DNA of 64,000 nt from Zygaena filipendulae (Eukaryota; Arthropoda; Insecta; Lepidoptera; Zygaenidae). Where the stretch lies: NCBI GenBank assembly GCA_907165275.2, contig CAJRBF020000001.1, forward strand, positions 930,001 through 994,000, read 5' to 3'. The notes below the pieces were generated by a model. The model had not been told where the DNA came from, ran no database searches, and saw only the letters and a program-made list of their open reading frames with translations. Shown here piece after piece: positions 33,117 to 43,649 of the stretch (position 1 is its first letter; each line of letters opens with the position of its first letter). The position numbers and the translations under genes are program-made.

Positions 33117-33800
33117 ATGTCTTTGACACTATCAATTACTGGGAACTCATCAATTTTAACTACCTATTATTCTCCCGCACTTGAACTTGAAGGAGAATAT
33201 GAGTGCGCTCTGTTATATTTATCAACATTTAATTCAATTCCAAATATTGATTATAGAAATAATAAATTTTATTTTGGCACTAATGAAGTAATCACATTAC
33301 CGGAAGGATCATATGACTTGCAAGATATCAGTGATTATTTAAAATCAGAAATAAAGGATGCAACGCTTCAACTTCGTTGCAATAACAATACATTAAAAAT
33401 ATCATTACACTGCCTCAAAGATATTGATTTTACGAAAACAGATTCTTTAGGAAATTTGCTGGGGTTTGGTAATAAGTTTCTGAAAGCAAATAAATGGCAT
33501 GTTTCACATCTACCAGTGAACATTTTGCCTACGACCGTGGTGAGAGTCGAATGTGATATAGTGAGTGGATCATATATAAATGGTGAACCAAACCATATTG
33601 TTTACGAATTTGCACCCAACGTGCCGCCTGGATATAGAATCATCGAAGCCCCGAAAAACGCGATATATTTTCGTATCAACCAAAATAATATCAGCTGCAT
33701 ACATATCAAATTTTTGGACACAAATAATCGCTTAGTTAATTTACGTGGTTCTTCAGAAGTGCAACTATTTTTGCATATAAGAAATAAAAGGAATGATTGA
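33117..33800 (+). CDS. Penton-like minor capsid protein
   Basis: 227 residues, intact, starting at ATG 33117 after a 36-base gap. It is rich in beta-type segments, as expected of the single jelly-roll penton of polintons: EGEYECALLYLSTFNSIPNI, a middle part with LPEGSYDLQDISDYL and NLLGFGN, and an end with CIHIKFLDTNNRLVNLRG. Family members form the pentameric vertices of the predicted virion. Assignment rests on position between protease and capsid gene and on these segments; no structure was computed. The small basic gene overlaps its last eight bases. Confidence 0.8.
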   Translation: MSLTLSITGNSSILTTYYSPALELEGEYECALLYLSTFNSIPNIDYRNNKFYFGTNEVITLPEGSYDLQDISDYLKSEIKDATLQLRCNNNTLKISLHCLKDIDFTKTDSLGNLLGFGNKFLKANKWHVSHLPVNILPTTVVRVECDIVSGSYINGEPNHIVYEFAPNVPPGYRIIEAPKNAIYFRINQNNISCIHIKFLDTNNRLVNLRGSSEVQLFLHIRNKRND

Positions 33801-33954
33801 TTATAATAAATACGTGCCACAACAATCAAAAACCACCAGTTCTACGCTGCCTACCTTCAAAAAAACATCTCGCAGTAGGAAAAAAACTAAATTAACTAAA
33901 GAAAATAAAGCATTCCTAAAATTAATCGGATTATTAAAATCCCACAAAAAATAG
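33793..33954 (+). CDS. Small basic protein, 53 aa
   Basis: ATG 33793 overlaps the penton stop by eight bases. The product starts MIDYNKYVPQQSK, has a Lys/Arg-rich middle (KKTSRSRKKTKLTK) and ends NKAFLKLIGLLKSHKK. About 30% of residues are basic, which suggests DNA or RNA binding; no known domain is recognised. Tight overlap with penton supports a real gene. Its last ~15 bases belong to a palindromic arm that recurs inverted at about 35187-35212, so its true end may have been changed by that rearrangement. Confidence 0.5.
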   Translation: MIDYNKYVPQQSKTTSSTLPTFKKTSRSRKKTKLTKENKAFLKLIGLLKSHKK

Positions 33955-35206
33955 TTTCACTGTTAAATGTCGCGCCAAGTACACGTCCAACTATTGTAAT
34001 AGAGACAATGATAACCTCATATTTGCAAAAATAAAAAAATCTGATCTTTACAAAAAAATATGAAATAAAAAAAACCAAGTACACGAATCTTCTCTGATTA
34101 AAAAAAACACTCATTAGAAACGGTGAAAATCGAAAAAAAAATTGGCGTCATTTATTTATAAAAAAACGAAAGAAAAATTTGCACTTTACAAAAAAATAAA
34201 AAATAAAAAAACCGAAGTAATCTTTGTGATTTTCAACTAATTGCAAAATTTTTGTGGCAAATTTAAAAATTGCAAACAATTTTTTAAACGTACTTGGCGC
34301 GCGTCATTCAGTACCCCAAATCTTTTCATGGCTGATGTAGTGCCAGAAACTTGTTGTAGAAAAGGAGTTAATGAGCAACAATTTTTTCACCCCTTCTACA
34401 CCGTCGTTGGCACCACTAATGATTATTGTGATGTTTTCAATCAAATCTTTTGGAATTAAAATTCAAGTTCGTTTCTATCTTTTCACGAATTAGATTACAT
34501 TTATACTCATATGAATGTGACACTTTCTTGCATTTCAATTGAATCAATAAATAAGCAAATGATTTGATTACCAGTCAGGTAAAGTACCCAGTAGCTGCTC
34601 AGGAACCAGTACCTTCCCACTCTTTGTATTTGTATATCTGCATTTTTAAATATAGATATACAAACACACAGAGTGGTCAGGTACTGGTTCCTGAGCTGTT
34701 ATTGGGTACTTTAGCATAGAAGATGTTTATTAAATTGTTTTGGAAAAATATAACATTGATGAATGCTTGAGGAACACAAAGTTCTCGAACTGATAGTTAA
34801 CATTAATAATTTATGTTAGTGATATAGTGAATATTTAGGGGACTCAATGACGCGCGCCAAGTACGTTTAAAAAATAGTTTTCAATTTTTAAATTTGCCAC
34901 AAAAATTTTGCAATTATTGAAAATCACAAAGATTATTTCGGTTTTTTTATTTTATATTTTTTTGTAAAGTGCAAATTTTTCTTTGTTTTTTTATAAATAA
35001 ATGACGCCAATTTTTTTTTCGATTTTCACCGTTTCTAATGAGTGTTTTTTTTAATCAGAGAAGATTCGTGTACTTGGTTTTTTTTATTTCATATTTTTTT
35101 GTAAAGATCAGATTTTTTTATTTTTGCAAATATGAGGTTATCATTGTCTCTGTTACAATAGTTGGACGTGTACTTGGCGCGACATTTTACAGTGAAACTG
35201 TTTTTT
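33936..35206. repeat. Large inverted repeat with ~370-bp arms
   Basis: The left arm (about 33936-34317) and right arm (about 34845-35206) are reverse complements with few mismatches. Both contain the box gcgccaagtacacgtccaac or its complement and long A/T runs. The loop (34318-34844) contains a smaller palindrome (34577-34612 with 34691-34725; gctcaggaaccagtacct) and a short frame starting MADVVPETCCRKG that I do not recognise. It could form a long hairpin. The family is not identified. Confidence 0.85.
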
Positions 35207-37022
35207 GTGGGATTTCATATTTTTTTGTAAAGATATTGTTTTTATTTTTGCAAAAATGAGGTTATCATTGTCTCTGTTACAATAGTTGGACGTGTACTTG
35301 GTGCGACATTTTACAGTGAAACGTTGACGTTGACGTGAAGTCTTTTTGTAGGATAGTGACATCTGTATGCAACTTAAGAGCATTACAAATGTGTATACAA
35401 GGTGTTAATGAATTAACTGAAAACTAGAAAGTAGTTTGATCAGAATCGACTAGCGAATCGATCGCACTATGTTTTAATATAGGTTATATTTTGTCATTTT
35501 TATCAGCCCATGTCTAAATTATTTATAATACAATGTTGGGCGCGTACGCCGCCCGCAGCAAAAACTTCGAACCGGTACCGGCCGGTACCGGTACCGGCCC
35601 GGGCGTAGCGCTTGGAATTTCGTAGATTGGTCACCTCCAAACTAATGTTGAATAACTTTTAAAGTATTAATTTTTTCGACATAAAATATATTTTAATCAT
35701 ATTATTGTTTATTTTTTTAAATGGAGTGTATCAGGTTTTCAGTTAATTCATTAACACGTTGTATACAGTGAAAGCTGTCAAAAGTTACCTAGGTTATCTT
35801 TCTCGCTCTTGTTGTTGGCGTTTTATGAGAAATTGAGACATAACTACGGTGACTTTTAACAGCTTTCACTGTAAAAATCATGAAGTTATTATTACCATGA
35901 TTATTTAAATTTTATTATTTTGTTAAATCATCATTTAAAACTTCCGCTCAATTTGATTGAAAAATTAACTAGAAAATATAATTTAAAATAATGCATATGT
36001 GAAAATGTTTGATTGTTAATTCTAGAAAAAAGAAATTTTAACATTTTTTCAAATAAAAAAAAAATTTAATTCAAAATTTGTACTTTTCCCGCGGAAATTA
36101 AATGTTCATAAGATTATAATATATATGAATTAAAATTTCATTCTTCTTACAGAATCTAGTAATATTAATAAATTTTATATAAATAAGCCGAGTAATAAAT
36201 ACTCTTTGGTTCGCATTGATAAACTAAATTATCAATTGGAAGCTTTCCATTTCAAATAAATTTAAAATTTTTTTTAACAATTTTTGTAATTAAGGAAATT
36301 GTAAATTCAAACTCAGTACTTCAATGCTCAATAATATAATGACAATAATAATAATCATAGTGATAAATATCATTATTACTATTATTTTTATCATCAATTT
36401 ATTGCTACCATAATAATTATTACCAGTATTATTTTTGTTGTTTTTGTTATTATTATTATTATTATTATCAATATTTATTGATATTATCATATTGTTGTTA
36501 ATGAATAACACAATTCGTAGAAATCATTATTTATTATGTGTTTTGAAAAGAATATCTCTATTTAAAATTTCCGCTCAATTCGCCTGAAATGCCACCTATA
36601 TCTTTCTTTCCATTATACAATTTTTTCTTAGTATACTATACTAACTACTTATGGGTGCTAAAGTTTTAGTACCTATACTAAAGCAAGTATAGTTAGTATA
36701 TAAAGATTAAGTGCTACCCACTTCGAAATAACAAAATTCACCCTAAATTTGTAAAATCTCTCGTAGAATCGAAAACAGGCGCAGGCAAAAATTTTCATTC
36801 TTGAAATATATTAAATATTTTTTCAGACCCAATAATTTTTTGTAATATGTGTAAAATCCGTAAAAATAAACTTATTGAAAATAGTGTGAAGTGACAGTGT
36901 CTTGGCAATAATAAAAAAAATAGACCCAAATATGTGAGGAGGTTATGTTGACATAGGAATTGAGAATAGAGACACGTTGTCTCACGCCATATGTTGGACG
37001 TTTACTTGGTCGGATTATTAAA
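35207..37022. other. AT-rich region with further palindromes, no gene
   Basis: It begins with a direct repeat of the right arm's outer part (about 35215-35322). A pair of inverted segments at 35385-35420 and 35733-35765 (gttaatgaattaactgaaaa type) bounds a 380-bp MITE-like unit. Right behind is a compact palindrome, 35764-35790 with 35849-35874 (acagtgaaagctgt and aaaagt.acc). Another short palindrome lies at 36630-36700 (tatactaact). A cttggYgcga/ttggacg box resembling the palindrome arm recurs at 36990-37017 just before the capsid gene. No supported coding sequence was seen; 36290-36511 (minus) is Asn-rich low complexity. Confidence 0.6.
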
Positions 37023-37318
37023 ATGAACATCTTGGACGTTTTATCTATTCCATCTTACGATAATTCTGTGGAAAGTGTTGAATTCCGTTCATACAAACCA
37101 TATGTGACAAGTTTTAACAGGAATGATGAGATACGCAGATTTGTACATACTGCCTTCAGCCAGCACTTTATACTTGGAAGGAATGGTCGATGTTCAATAA
37201 CGAGAAACCAAAGAGCGAGTAAACAATGTTAATTTTACAAATAATTCACTTCTGTACCTGTTCCAAGATATTCGGTATGAATTAAATGGAATCGAAATAG
37301 ATAAATTAAAAAATGCGG
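37023..37318 (+). pseudogene. Polinton major capsid protein, N-terminal part
   Basis: ATG 37023 opens MNILDVLSIPSYDNSV, then SYKPYVTSFNRNDEIR, the characteristic start of polinton hexon-type (double jelly-roll) capsid proteins. After DEIR the frame shifts and a few residues are missing; the next frame continues with DLYILPSASTLYLEG, a stop codon within about ten codons, and later LFQDIRYELNGIEIDKLKN. So there are at least two lesions besides the RTE LINE, which splits the gene at 37327. The remainder is at 41954-42977. Confidence 0.85.
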
Positions 37319-37623
37319 GAATAAGTATTTTTATTGATATTGATATTGAAGCTTTATTTAATTCCACACAAATTACAACAAATACACAATACTATATATC
37401 GCACAAATATAAAATATTATTATTATTTTATATTATTAAATAATTTCTTTTTAAATTAATTAATTGATACATTATTACGTTAATTTATTATTACGTTATT
37501 ACATTATTAGATTATTACATTATTACAATATTATTATATTCATACATTCATAAATTAATACATAATTACATTGATACATTACTACATTAACACGTTATAA
37601 AACATAATTATATATGTATAGAG

Positions 37624-40534
37624 TTATATTTGTATGGACCCCCTTTGGGTAAAAGCCTCCTCCAAGGAACTCCATTCGCTTCTATCCGTTGCAGTGTCCA
37701 GCCATTTTTGGCCTGCCACTGACACTAGTTCGTCTGCCCACCTAACATTTGGCCGACCTCTAGCTCTAGTGCCACGCGGTCCAGACCATTTTATTACTCT
37801 TTGAGTCCATCGATCGTCATTGTACCTAGCCACGTGACCTGCCCATTTCCATTTTTGCTGTAGTGAGAAAGTTAGTGCGTCAGTTATTTTTGTTTTCTTG
37901 CGGATGTCTACATTTCTCACCTTATCTTTTAATTTTATACCTAGATAGCTTCGCTCCATTCTTCTTTGAGTAGTCTGGATCTTGTTTCTAGTTTTTAAAT
38001 CAAACGTCCAAGTTTGGCACCCATAAGTGAGGCATGGTAGAATTTCGGAGTCCATAATTATCTTCTTGGTAATCAACGGGAGTTGCGATTTGAATACTTC
38101 CTTATGAGCCCAGTACTTCTTCCAGGTGATTGCCACTCGTCGGTCTACCTCCTCAGTGTTTCTTTCATTGTTGAAAGAGATCTGTTTGCCAAGATAAATG
38201 TACTTATCTACGAACTCAATAGGTTTGTTATTTACCAAGATGGGTGTCGTGTGGTGGTTAGTCATGATTTTCGTTTTGTCGAGGTTCATTTCTAATCCAA
38301 CTCGAATGCTAGCCTGATGTAGGTCGTTAATCATCTTATTGAGTTGTGTGGCGGATTCCGAGAACAGTATGATGTCGTCCGCAAATCTAAGATGGCTTAG
38401 AAAACTCCCATCCATGTTGATGCCTTGCTGAGCCCACGACATATTCTCCATAGTTTGTTGAAGGACAGCTATGAAGAGTTTTGGGGAGATCGGGTCTCCT
38501 TGTCTCACACCTCTACCTATGCTGAATCTTTCGCCTACTCTATCTAATTTGACTCTACTTGAACTCTTAGTATAAATGTTTTTCAAGATATTTACGTATT
38601 TTGCTTGTATACCTTGTATAGTCAATGCTTCCCAGATGCTGTTATGTGATATACAATCAAAAGCCTTTTTATAATCTATGAAAGCCACATACAAGGGTCT
38701 GCGGAATTCCAGATATTTCTCAATTATCTGATCGACTACTTGAATGTGGTCCACAGTGCTGAAACCGCTTCTGAAGCCAGCTTGTTCGATCGGCTGGTGA
38801 GCGTCGATGTCTGGAGCCATTCTTTCTAGCAGGCAGGAAGTAAATAGTTTGTAGAGACATGGCATAAGGCTAATTGGGCGGTAATTGCTTATGTCGGCCG
38901 GATCGCCCTTTTTATACAACAAAATAATTTCAGATTCCGTCCATATACGTGGTACTGCTTCTTCCTCTAATATTTTGTTCCATAGAATGGTGATGGGAGT
39001 TAATAGTAGAGTCCTTGCTAACTTGATGCATTCGTTTGTGATCCCGTCTGGGCCTGGACTTTTCTCTGACTTGAGCTTTAGTATTTGCTTGAGAACTTCA
39101 GGCTCCGTGAACTCTTGAGTTGGTTTGGTGTTTTGGTTATCAGCACACATTTGTTTAGGAGGCTCTTGCTGGCTATATAACTTTGCATAAAATTCCGTAG
39201 CTGCGTTTATGATCTCTGATCGGGACTTACTTGTGGTAGAGCCGGGTTGGAGTGATGGAATCCATGTTTTTGATTTATTAAGTTCTCTGTAAGCTTTTTT
39301 GGTGGATCTAGATTTTTCGATGTTTTTTTGTATAGTATTTATTCTGTAGGTATCATAGCATCTTTTTATTACTTTGTTGGCAGTTTTATATAGTTCTTTA
39401 AGCTTTTCCTTGTCGGTTCTGTCTAATTTAGTCTTACGTTGTAGTTTGTTTCTTTCTTTCATGAGATGTAGGGCTTCTTCAGATAGGATATGACGTTTTT
39501 CTGTTCCTTTAATATTTTTCAGACTCTCTAATATAGAGCGAGTAATTTTTTGACAGTAATCTTCCGCTTTGTAATTTTTTTCCGTCTTTATAAGTTCAGG
39601 AATATAGTTGTTTAGGGTTTTAAGGTACAATTCTTGCTCTTTTTCAGTTTTTAGTTTTCGTGATGTGTTAGAAAAATGGCGCCTATTTTTTCCCATCGCT
39701 TTCAGGTGGATTGTGGCTCTCAGCAGCCTATGGTCCGATCCAAAGTTGAATGACGATAGTACTTTGTAGTTAGCAAATAGGTGGGGTTTTGTAGACATAA
39801 TGTAATCGATTTCATTTTTTGTGTTTTTGTCGGGGGAGATCCATGTCCATCTGTTCTTGGGTTTTAACTTGAAAATTGTATTAATAATTTTTAGGTTGTA
39901 CTCATGTGCATATTGAATAAGTCGCTCACCGCGGTTGCTCCTGCGCCCACAACCATATTTGCCAGCAACTGAATTTTCGTGTGTCTTGGGTATTCCGATT
40001 TGTGCGTTGAAGTCTCCCATAGATATAACGTGATTTGTGGTGATAGAGTCGTGAGCTTGCGCCAAATCTTCATAAAACTTCTCAATTTCTTCTCGGGAGG
40101 AACTTTCAGTGGGAGCATGGACCTGTATTATTGCAAAGAGTATATTTTCCAATTCGATTTCCAATATACAAATTCTCTCTGAAATTCCCCTGAATGTTTT
40201 GATTTTTTCTTTATATTTCTTTTTTACCAAGAATCCCACACCATAAAGACCTTTGGTTTGACCTATGTAGTACATGATGTAATCATCGTCCTCGATGATT
40301 TTCTCTCCTAAACGTCGGACTTCACACAATCCTAATATGTCGTGATTAATGTTTCGTAGCGCTGCCTTTAGCTCAATAAGTTTTGGTTCAGAAGATAGCG
40401 ATTTTACATTAAAAGTACAGATATTCAAAGTGCTTTTCTTTTCTCTATTTTTCCTTGGAGGGTTTTGGTCAATCTCTCCCGCGGTGACCGGCCGTACTGG
40501 GAGAGAGGAACTGGGTAGAGGGTCCAGCTCTGGC
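37624..40534 (-). CDS. RTE ORF2: APE endonuclease and reverse transcriptase
   Basis: 934 codons from TTG 40428 to the stop, preceded by 36 further in-frame codons down from the ORF1 stop. There is no ATG before the endonuclease; the first Met beyond it comes ~50 residues in, after the catalytic Glu. The APE endonuclease covers ~1-240 with ICTFNVKSL, GLCEVRRLGEK, MGDFNAQIG and SDHRLL. The reverse transcriptase has LLYKKGDPADISNYRPISLM, DYKKAFDCISHNS, GVRQGDPISPKLF and the catalytic FADDIILFSES. The C-terminal region is typical of RTE elements in insects (WKWAGHVAR, RARGRPNVRWADE). It appears fully intact. How it is translated is discussed under findings. Confidence 0.9.
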
Positions 40535-40539
40535 TGCTA
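40529..40539 (-). promoter_or_regulatory. Amber stop with readthrough-type context
   Basis: On the minus strand the ORF1 end reads GAA TAG CAG CCA. The TAG-CAR-YYA context matches the type that allows stop readthrough in tobamoviruses. ORF2 follows in the same frame with no ATG available. Confidence 0.6.
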
Positions 40540-41340
40540 TTCTATGTTATACTGCGATGTCTCCGTTTGGCTATATGAGGTATCCGACTGAGTGTTAATT
40601 ACGTTAGGTGTTTGCAATATATAATCTCTCATGTCGGTAATTTTGTTCTTCTTTGATGGTTGTTTATCATGTTGAACTTTTTGGTTGCCAGTGCGCGGTA
40701 ACTCCGGGGATTCAGACAAATTCCTCTTATTAAACTGGTTGCGAGAGGTGCGATTTTTGTTGCTTACCACGATAAGTTTGTCGTATTTAATAAAGGCCAA
40801 ATTGCCTGAAACTTTTTCTTTCTGCAGTTGGATTTGCAATTCTTTGCGTTTATTAAGGACATCTATTGGGTAATCCTCCTTTATATAGAACGAAGTATTG
40901 GATAAACAAGATTTATTTTTTAGAATCTTTATTTTGAAACCCATCGTAGTGAATGATATAACAACTGGTCTTACTTTCTCACCTTTCTTTCCCAGTCTTC
41001 TGACAGCTTCAATGTTGTTACTATCGCATCGCAATTTAAAGTAAGTGTTTATTAGATTAACTATCGTATCCTCGAGTTCGTGATAGGATTTTTCGCGCTC
41101 CTCTACTCCAAACATAACAAGGTTTCTGCGTCTAATATTCCTTTCTAAATTGCTTATTTTTGTGTTTTGTTCATCCAATTTTTTTTCGATAAGTTCATTT
41201 TTTAACTCCAAACTGTTGAATTTCTCATTAATATGGATGTTTATTGCGTTTTTTATATCTTCCTTCATTTCTAACATATCTTGCTTTTGTTGTTTCATAT
41301 CTTGCTGCATTTTTAATAACATTTGTTTTATTTCTTCCAT
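40537..41340 (-). CDS. RTE ORF1: coiled-coil RNA-binding protein
   Basis: 267 residues, starting at ATG 41340. A long coiled coil occupies ~1-85 (LKMQQDMKQQKQDMLEMKED, then LELKNELIEKKLDEQN). Next comes RRRNLVMFGVEE, the start of an RRM-like domain as in L1-type ORF1 (transposase_22) proteins, with AVRRLGKKGEKVRPVVISF, and a C-terminal segment NTSFYIKEDYPIDVLNKR. The tail is polar and basic. Such proteins trimerise and coat LINE RNA. The stop is TAG followed by CAG CCA, and the frame stays open into ORF2. Confidence 0.85.
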   Translation of the reverse strand: MEEIKQMLLKMQQDMKQQKQDMLEMKEDIKNAINIHINEKFNSLELKNELIEKKLDEQNTKISNLERNIRRRNLVMFGVEEREKSYHELEDTIVNLINTYFKLRCDSNNIEAVRRLGKKGEKVRPVVISFTTMGFKIKILKNKSCLSNTSFYIKEDYPIDVLNKRKELQIQLQKEKVSGNLAFIKYDKLIVVSNKNRTSRNQFNKRNLSESPELPRTGNQKVQHDKQPSKKNKITDMRDYILQTPNVINTQSDTSYSQTETSQYNIE

Positions 41341-41962
41341 AATGTCTTATAAAGTTATAATGTAGGTATCAAGCGACCTCTATTAGAAGCGTTAGGCACG
41401 CTTTACTCTGTTGAATCGGCAAATCCGATAAATAGATCATCAATGGATCAAACAGTTGCTTATAATACTATAACATATGATGACAGCAGATATCACTAGA
41501 TGGCAGTAGATATAGCTTTGGTAATAGTGTCAACTATCAATCTACAAAATCGTTAAATTTGAAATCAATAGATGGCGTCACTAGTATGTTTTAAAAAATA
41601 TATACCTTCCTGTACTTTTGAGGTTCAATGGTTATTATTGTTTTTTGCTACTTAATAGGCACTTCTTTTATAGATTCTAGTTTGTTACAGACACACAACA
41701 ATAGTATTTTGCACCGTTCGAGACTTGATGGTTCGTTTCTTGACGGTTTACAAGTGACTCTGAGTGGATCGTATTTATACACTTTTTCACTATTTTACAG
41801 TATGTAAACCATGGTCTTCATGATAACCAAATACATTCTTATTTTGTTTATATGTTCTTGCAGTTTTAACAACTCTTTGTGCACTTTCTAATTTTTTATA
41901 GTTAATTATATATGAACACGATGTCAACAGTGCGACTGAGGGTAGATGTATATGAATAAGTA

Positions 41963-42415
41963 CGACAATGAAATCGTTAGTGTCAATGAATGAGAGTGAA
42001 TCTAAAATATCAAGAGCCTGGGGCTGGGACATTGAAGGTATCACAAATACCACTGGAGGCAGCTTCGCTGTTTCCATACCTCTCAAAAACATACTTGGCT
42101 TTGCAGAAGATTATCAAAAAGTCGTAATGAATTGTCGTCATGAATTGATATTATTACGAAGCAATACAAACTTAAACACCGTTAAACTTAACAGCGATGA
42201 GGTTATCGAAGACGTGATCATCAATAAAATTATTTGGAGGGTACCGCATGTACGAGTTTCCGACAGAGAAAAAATTAATCTCCTTAAATTGTTAGAAAAA
42301 GACCGACCAATTCAGATAGTATTCAGAAACTGGGATCTGTATGAATATCCAGCTTTGCCTAAAACTACGAAACATACATGGTCTATAAAAACTGCATCTC
42401 AAATAGAAAAACCAA
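41963..42415 (+). pseudogene. Polinton major capsid protein, middle part
   Basis: It resumes after the RTE LINE: TMKSLVSMNESESKIS, then FAVSIPLKNILGFAEDYQKV, KIIWRVPHVRVSDREKINLL and IQIVFRNWDLYEYPALP, all strongly typical of polinton capsid proteins. The frame is uninterrupted from 41963 until a LINE 3' end breaks it at about 42416. The fold of the family is a double jelly roll forming the hexon shell. Confidence 0.88.
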
Positions 42416-42539
42416 CTTCCCGACTTATGCTGAGCTGGTTGCCTATTTGTTGCGACACGCTGGTTGTGCTTGTTTATGTTATTTCACATATTAACTGTTG
42501 TCGTAACAAATAAAGTTTATTTCATTTCATTTCATTTCA
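42416..42539 (+). mobile_element. LINE 3' end (same family as 2866-3474)
   Basis: Contains cttatgctgagctggttgcc, tgttgcgacac and gtcgtaacaaataaagttta, then four TTTCA units, matching the LINE end at 2866-2990. It interrupts the capsid gene, which resumes in frame at about 42543. No clear target duplication was found; left flank acttcc, right flank atgtaa. Confidence 0.85.
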
Positions 42540-42542
42540 TAT

Positions 42543-42977
42543 GTAATTATTGGATTGCAAACTAACATAAAGAATAGTGCAAATGCTGACATGTCTCAGT
42601 TCGATCATTGTAACCTGAGTAACGTCAAGGTGTACCTTAACTCGACCTACTTTCCATACGAAAATTTAAATATAAACTTTGCAAATAACAGAATTGCTTT
42701 ATTATATGAGCAATACGTGAGATTTCAACAGTCGTATTACGGACGTCGTACGGAACCTTTGCTAAACCCTAAGCAATTCAAAGATTTAACACCGTTGTTC
42801 GTCATCGATTGCTCCAGACAAAGTGACAATTTGAAGTCAGGTCCTGTTGTCGACGTGCGTGTTGAACTCGAAGCGGATTCTGAGATACCTAACCAAACTT
42901 CAGCCTACTGCCTCATACTCAACGATTGCATCATCGAATATAAACCACTCAGCAGCACAGTGAAGAAGATATCATGA
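42543..42977 (+). pseudogene. Polinton major capsid protein, C-terminal part
   Basis: In-frame continuation VIIGLQTNIKNSANAD, then FDHCNLSNVKVYLNSTYFPY, NRIALLYEQYVRFQQSYYG, PLFVIDCSRQSDNLKSGPV and the end CIIEYKPLSSTVKKIS. No lesion was seen in this part. The stop overlaps the next gene's start as ATGA (42974-42977), a compact arrangement expected of a viral late cassette. Confidence 0.88.
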
Positions 42978-43474
42978 ACCCTGACATGGTAATCGTGGAT
43001 CTTCAAGGTTTTAAAGATAAGGACAATATATTTATTGTTAAAGAAGTGGCGATTGCAACACAATACCAAACACAAACTTTTTTAGTTAAACCACCGTATT
43101 CCTATCGGTATCTAACCGGAGAAGAAAAGAAGCAAGTTAAGTGGTTACAACGACACCGAGGTATTTACTGGAATGAAGGCTATATAGATTATAGAGAGTT
43201 TCAACGGGTCGTAACCCCTTATTTAGAACATAAAAAAATTCTTACAAAAGGACTCGAAAAAACAAAGTGGATCAAAGAATTGTGCTCAAATTGTGAAATT
43301 ATAGATATAAGTGAAAAACTACAAGAAAAAGGATTTTTGAATTTTGTAATGTTACATAAATTGTACTGCACTGATTTATTTAATCATAATTGTGTAAATC
43401 ATAAAAAATGTTGTGCTTTAAAAAATGCCATTTGTTTGAGATTGTGTTATTTAGAAAACTACTGTAATATTTGA
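42974..43474 (+). CDS. Conserved polinton protein, 166 aa, unknown function
   Basis: ATG 42974 overlaps the capsid stop by four bases. It starts MNPDMVIVDLQGFKDKDNIF, then PYSYRYLTGEEKKQVKWLQR, RGIYWNEGYIDYREF and KGLEKTKWIKELC. The last third is Cys/His-rich (HNCVNHKKCCALKNAICLRL), suggesting metal binding. I recall similar proteins beside capsid genes of other insect polintons, without a proven function. The start with D-x-Q and the overall order faintly suggest an RNase H/exonuclease-like fold, but the usual D-x-E motif is not present, so this is speculation. The gene appears intact. Confidence 0.6.
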   Translation: MNPDMVIVDLQGFKDKDNIFIVKEVAIATQYQTQTFLVKPPYSYRYLTGEEKKQVKWLQRHRGIYWNEGYIDYREFQRVVTPYLEHKKILTKGLEKTKWIKELCSNCEIIDISEKLQEKGFLNFVMLHKLYCTDLFNHNCVNHKKCCALKNAICLRLCYLENYCNI

Positions 43475-43649
43475 AATACTTCGAATTTTGAGTAAAATTA
43501 AATAACTATCAAATGAAAACTTAGTTTTTATCAAAACTAACCCATTCCATAGGTACTTAGTAAATGAGAACACGATTCTATTCTGCAAGTCATTTTTTAT
43601 TAAGTAAAAATAAATATTAACAAAAAACGTAATTTATAAATTTCACATA
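43475..43649. other. AT-rich spacer
   Basis: Convergent end of the plus-strand cassette; nothing recognisable. The truncated minus-strand gene at 45262-45688 would continue into it if the Tc1/mariner-like element were absent, but its frame soon meets a stop. Confidence 0.5.

Larger units (their letters stand above)
37328..41953 (-). mobile_element. Full-length RTE-type LINE, minus strand
   Basis: It is flanked by the 9-bp duplication gaataagta (37319-37327 and 41954-41962), so both ends are exact and the length is 4,626 bp. On the minus strand: 5' untranslated region 41953-41341, ORF1 41340-40537, ORF2 40534-37624 and 3' untranslated region 37623-37328. The last is full of ATTACATTA-type repeats and ends in an ATATCA-like tail. 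Both ORFs are free of frameshifts. It lies antisense within the polinton capsid gene, and its excision restores the capsid frame at that point. Confidence 0.9.

Noticed and set aside
36290..36511. Asn-rich frame on the minus strand
   Set aside because: A low-complexity translation of ATT/AAT-rich sequence.
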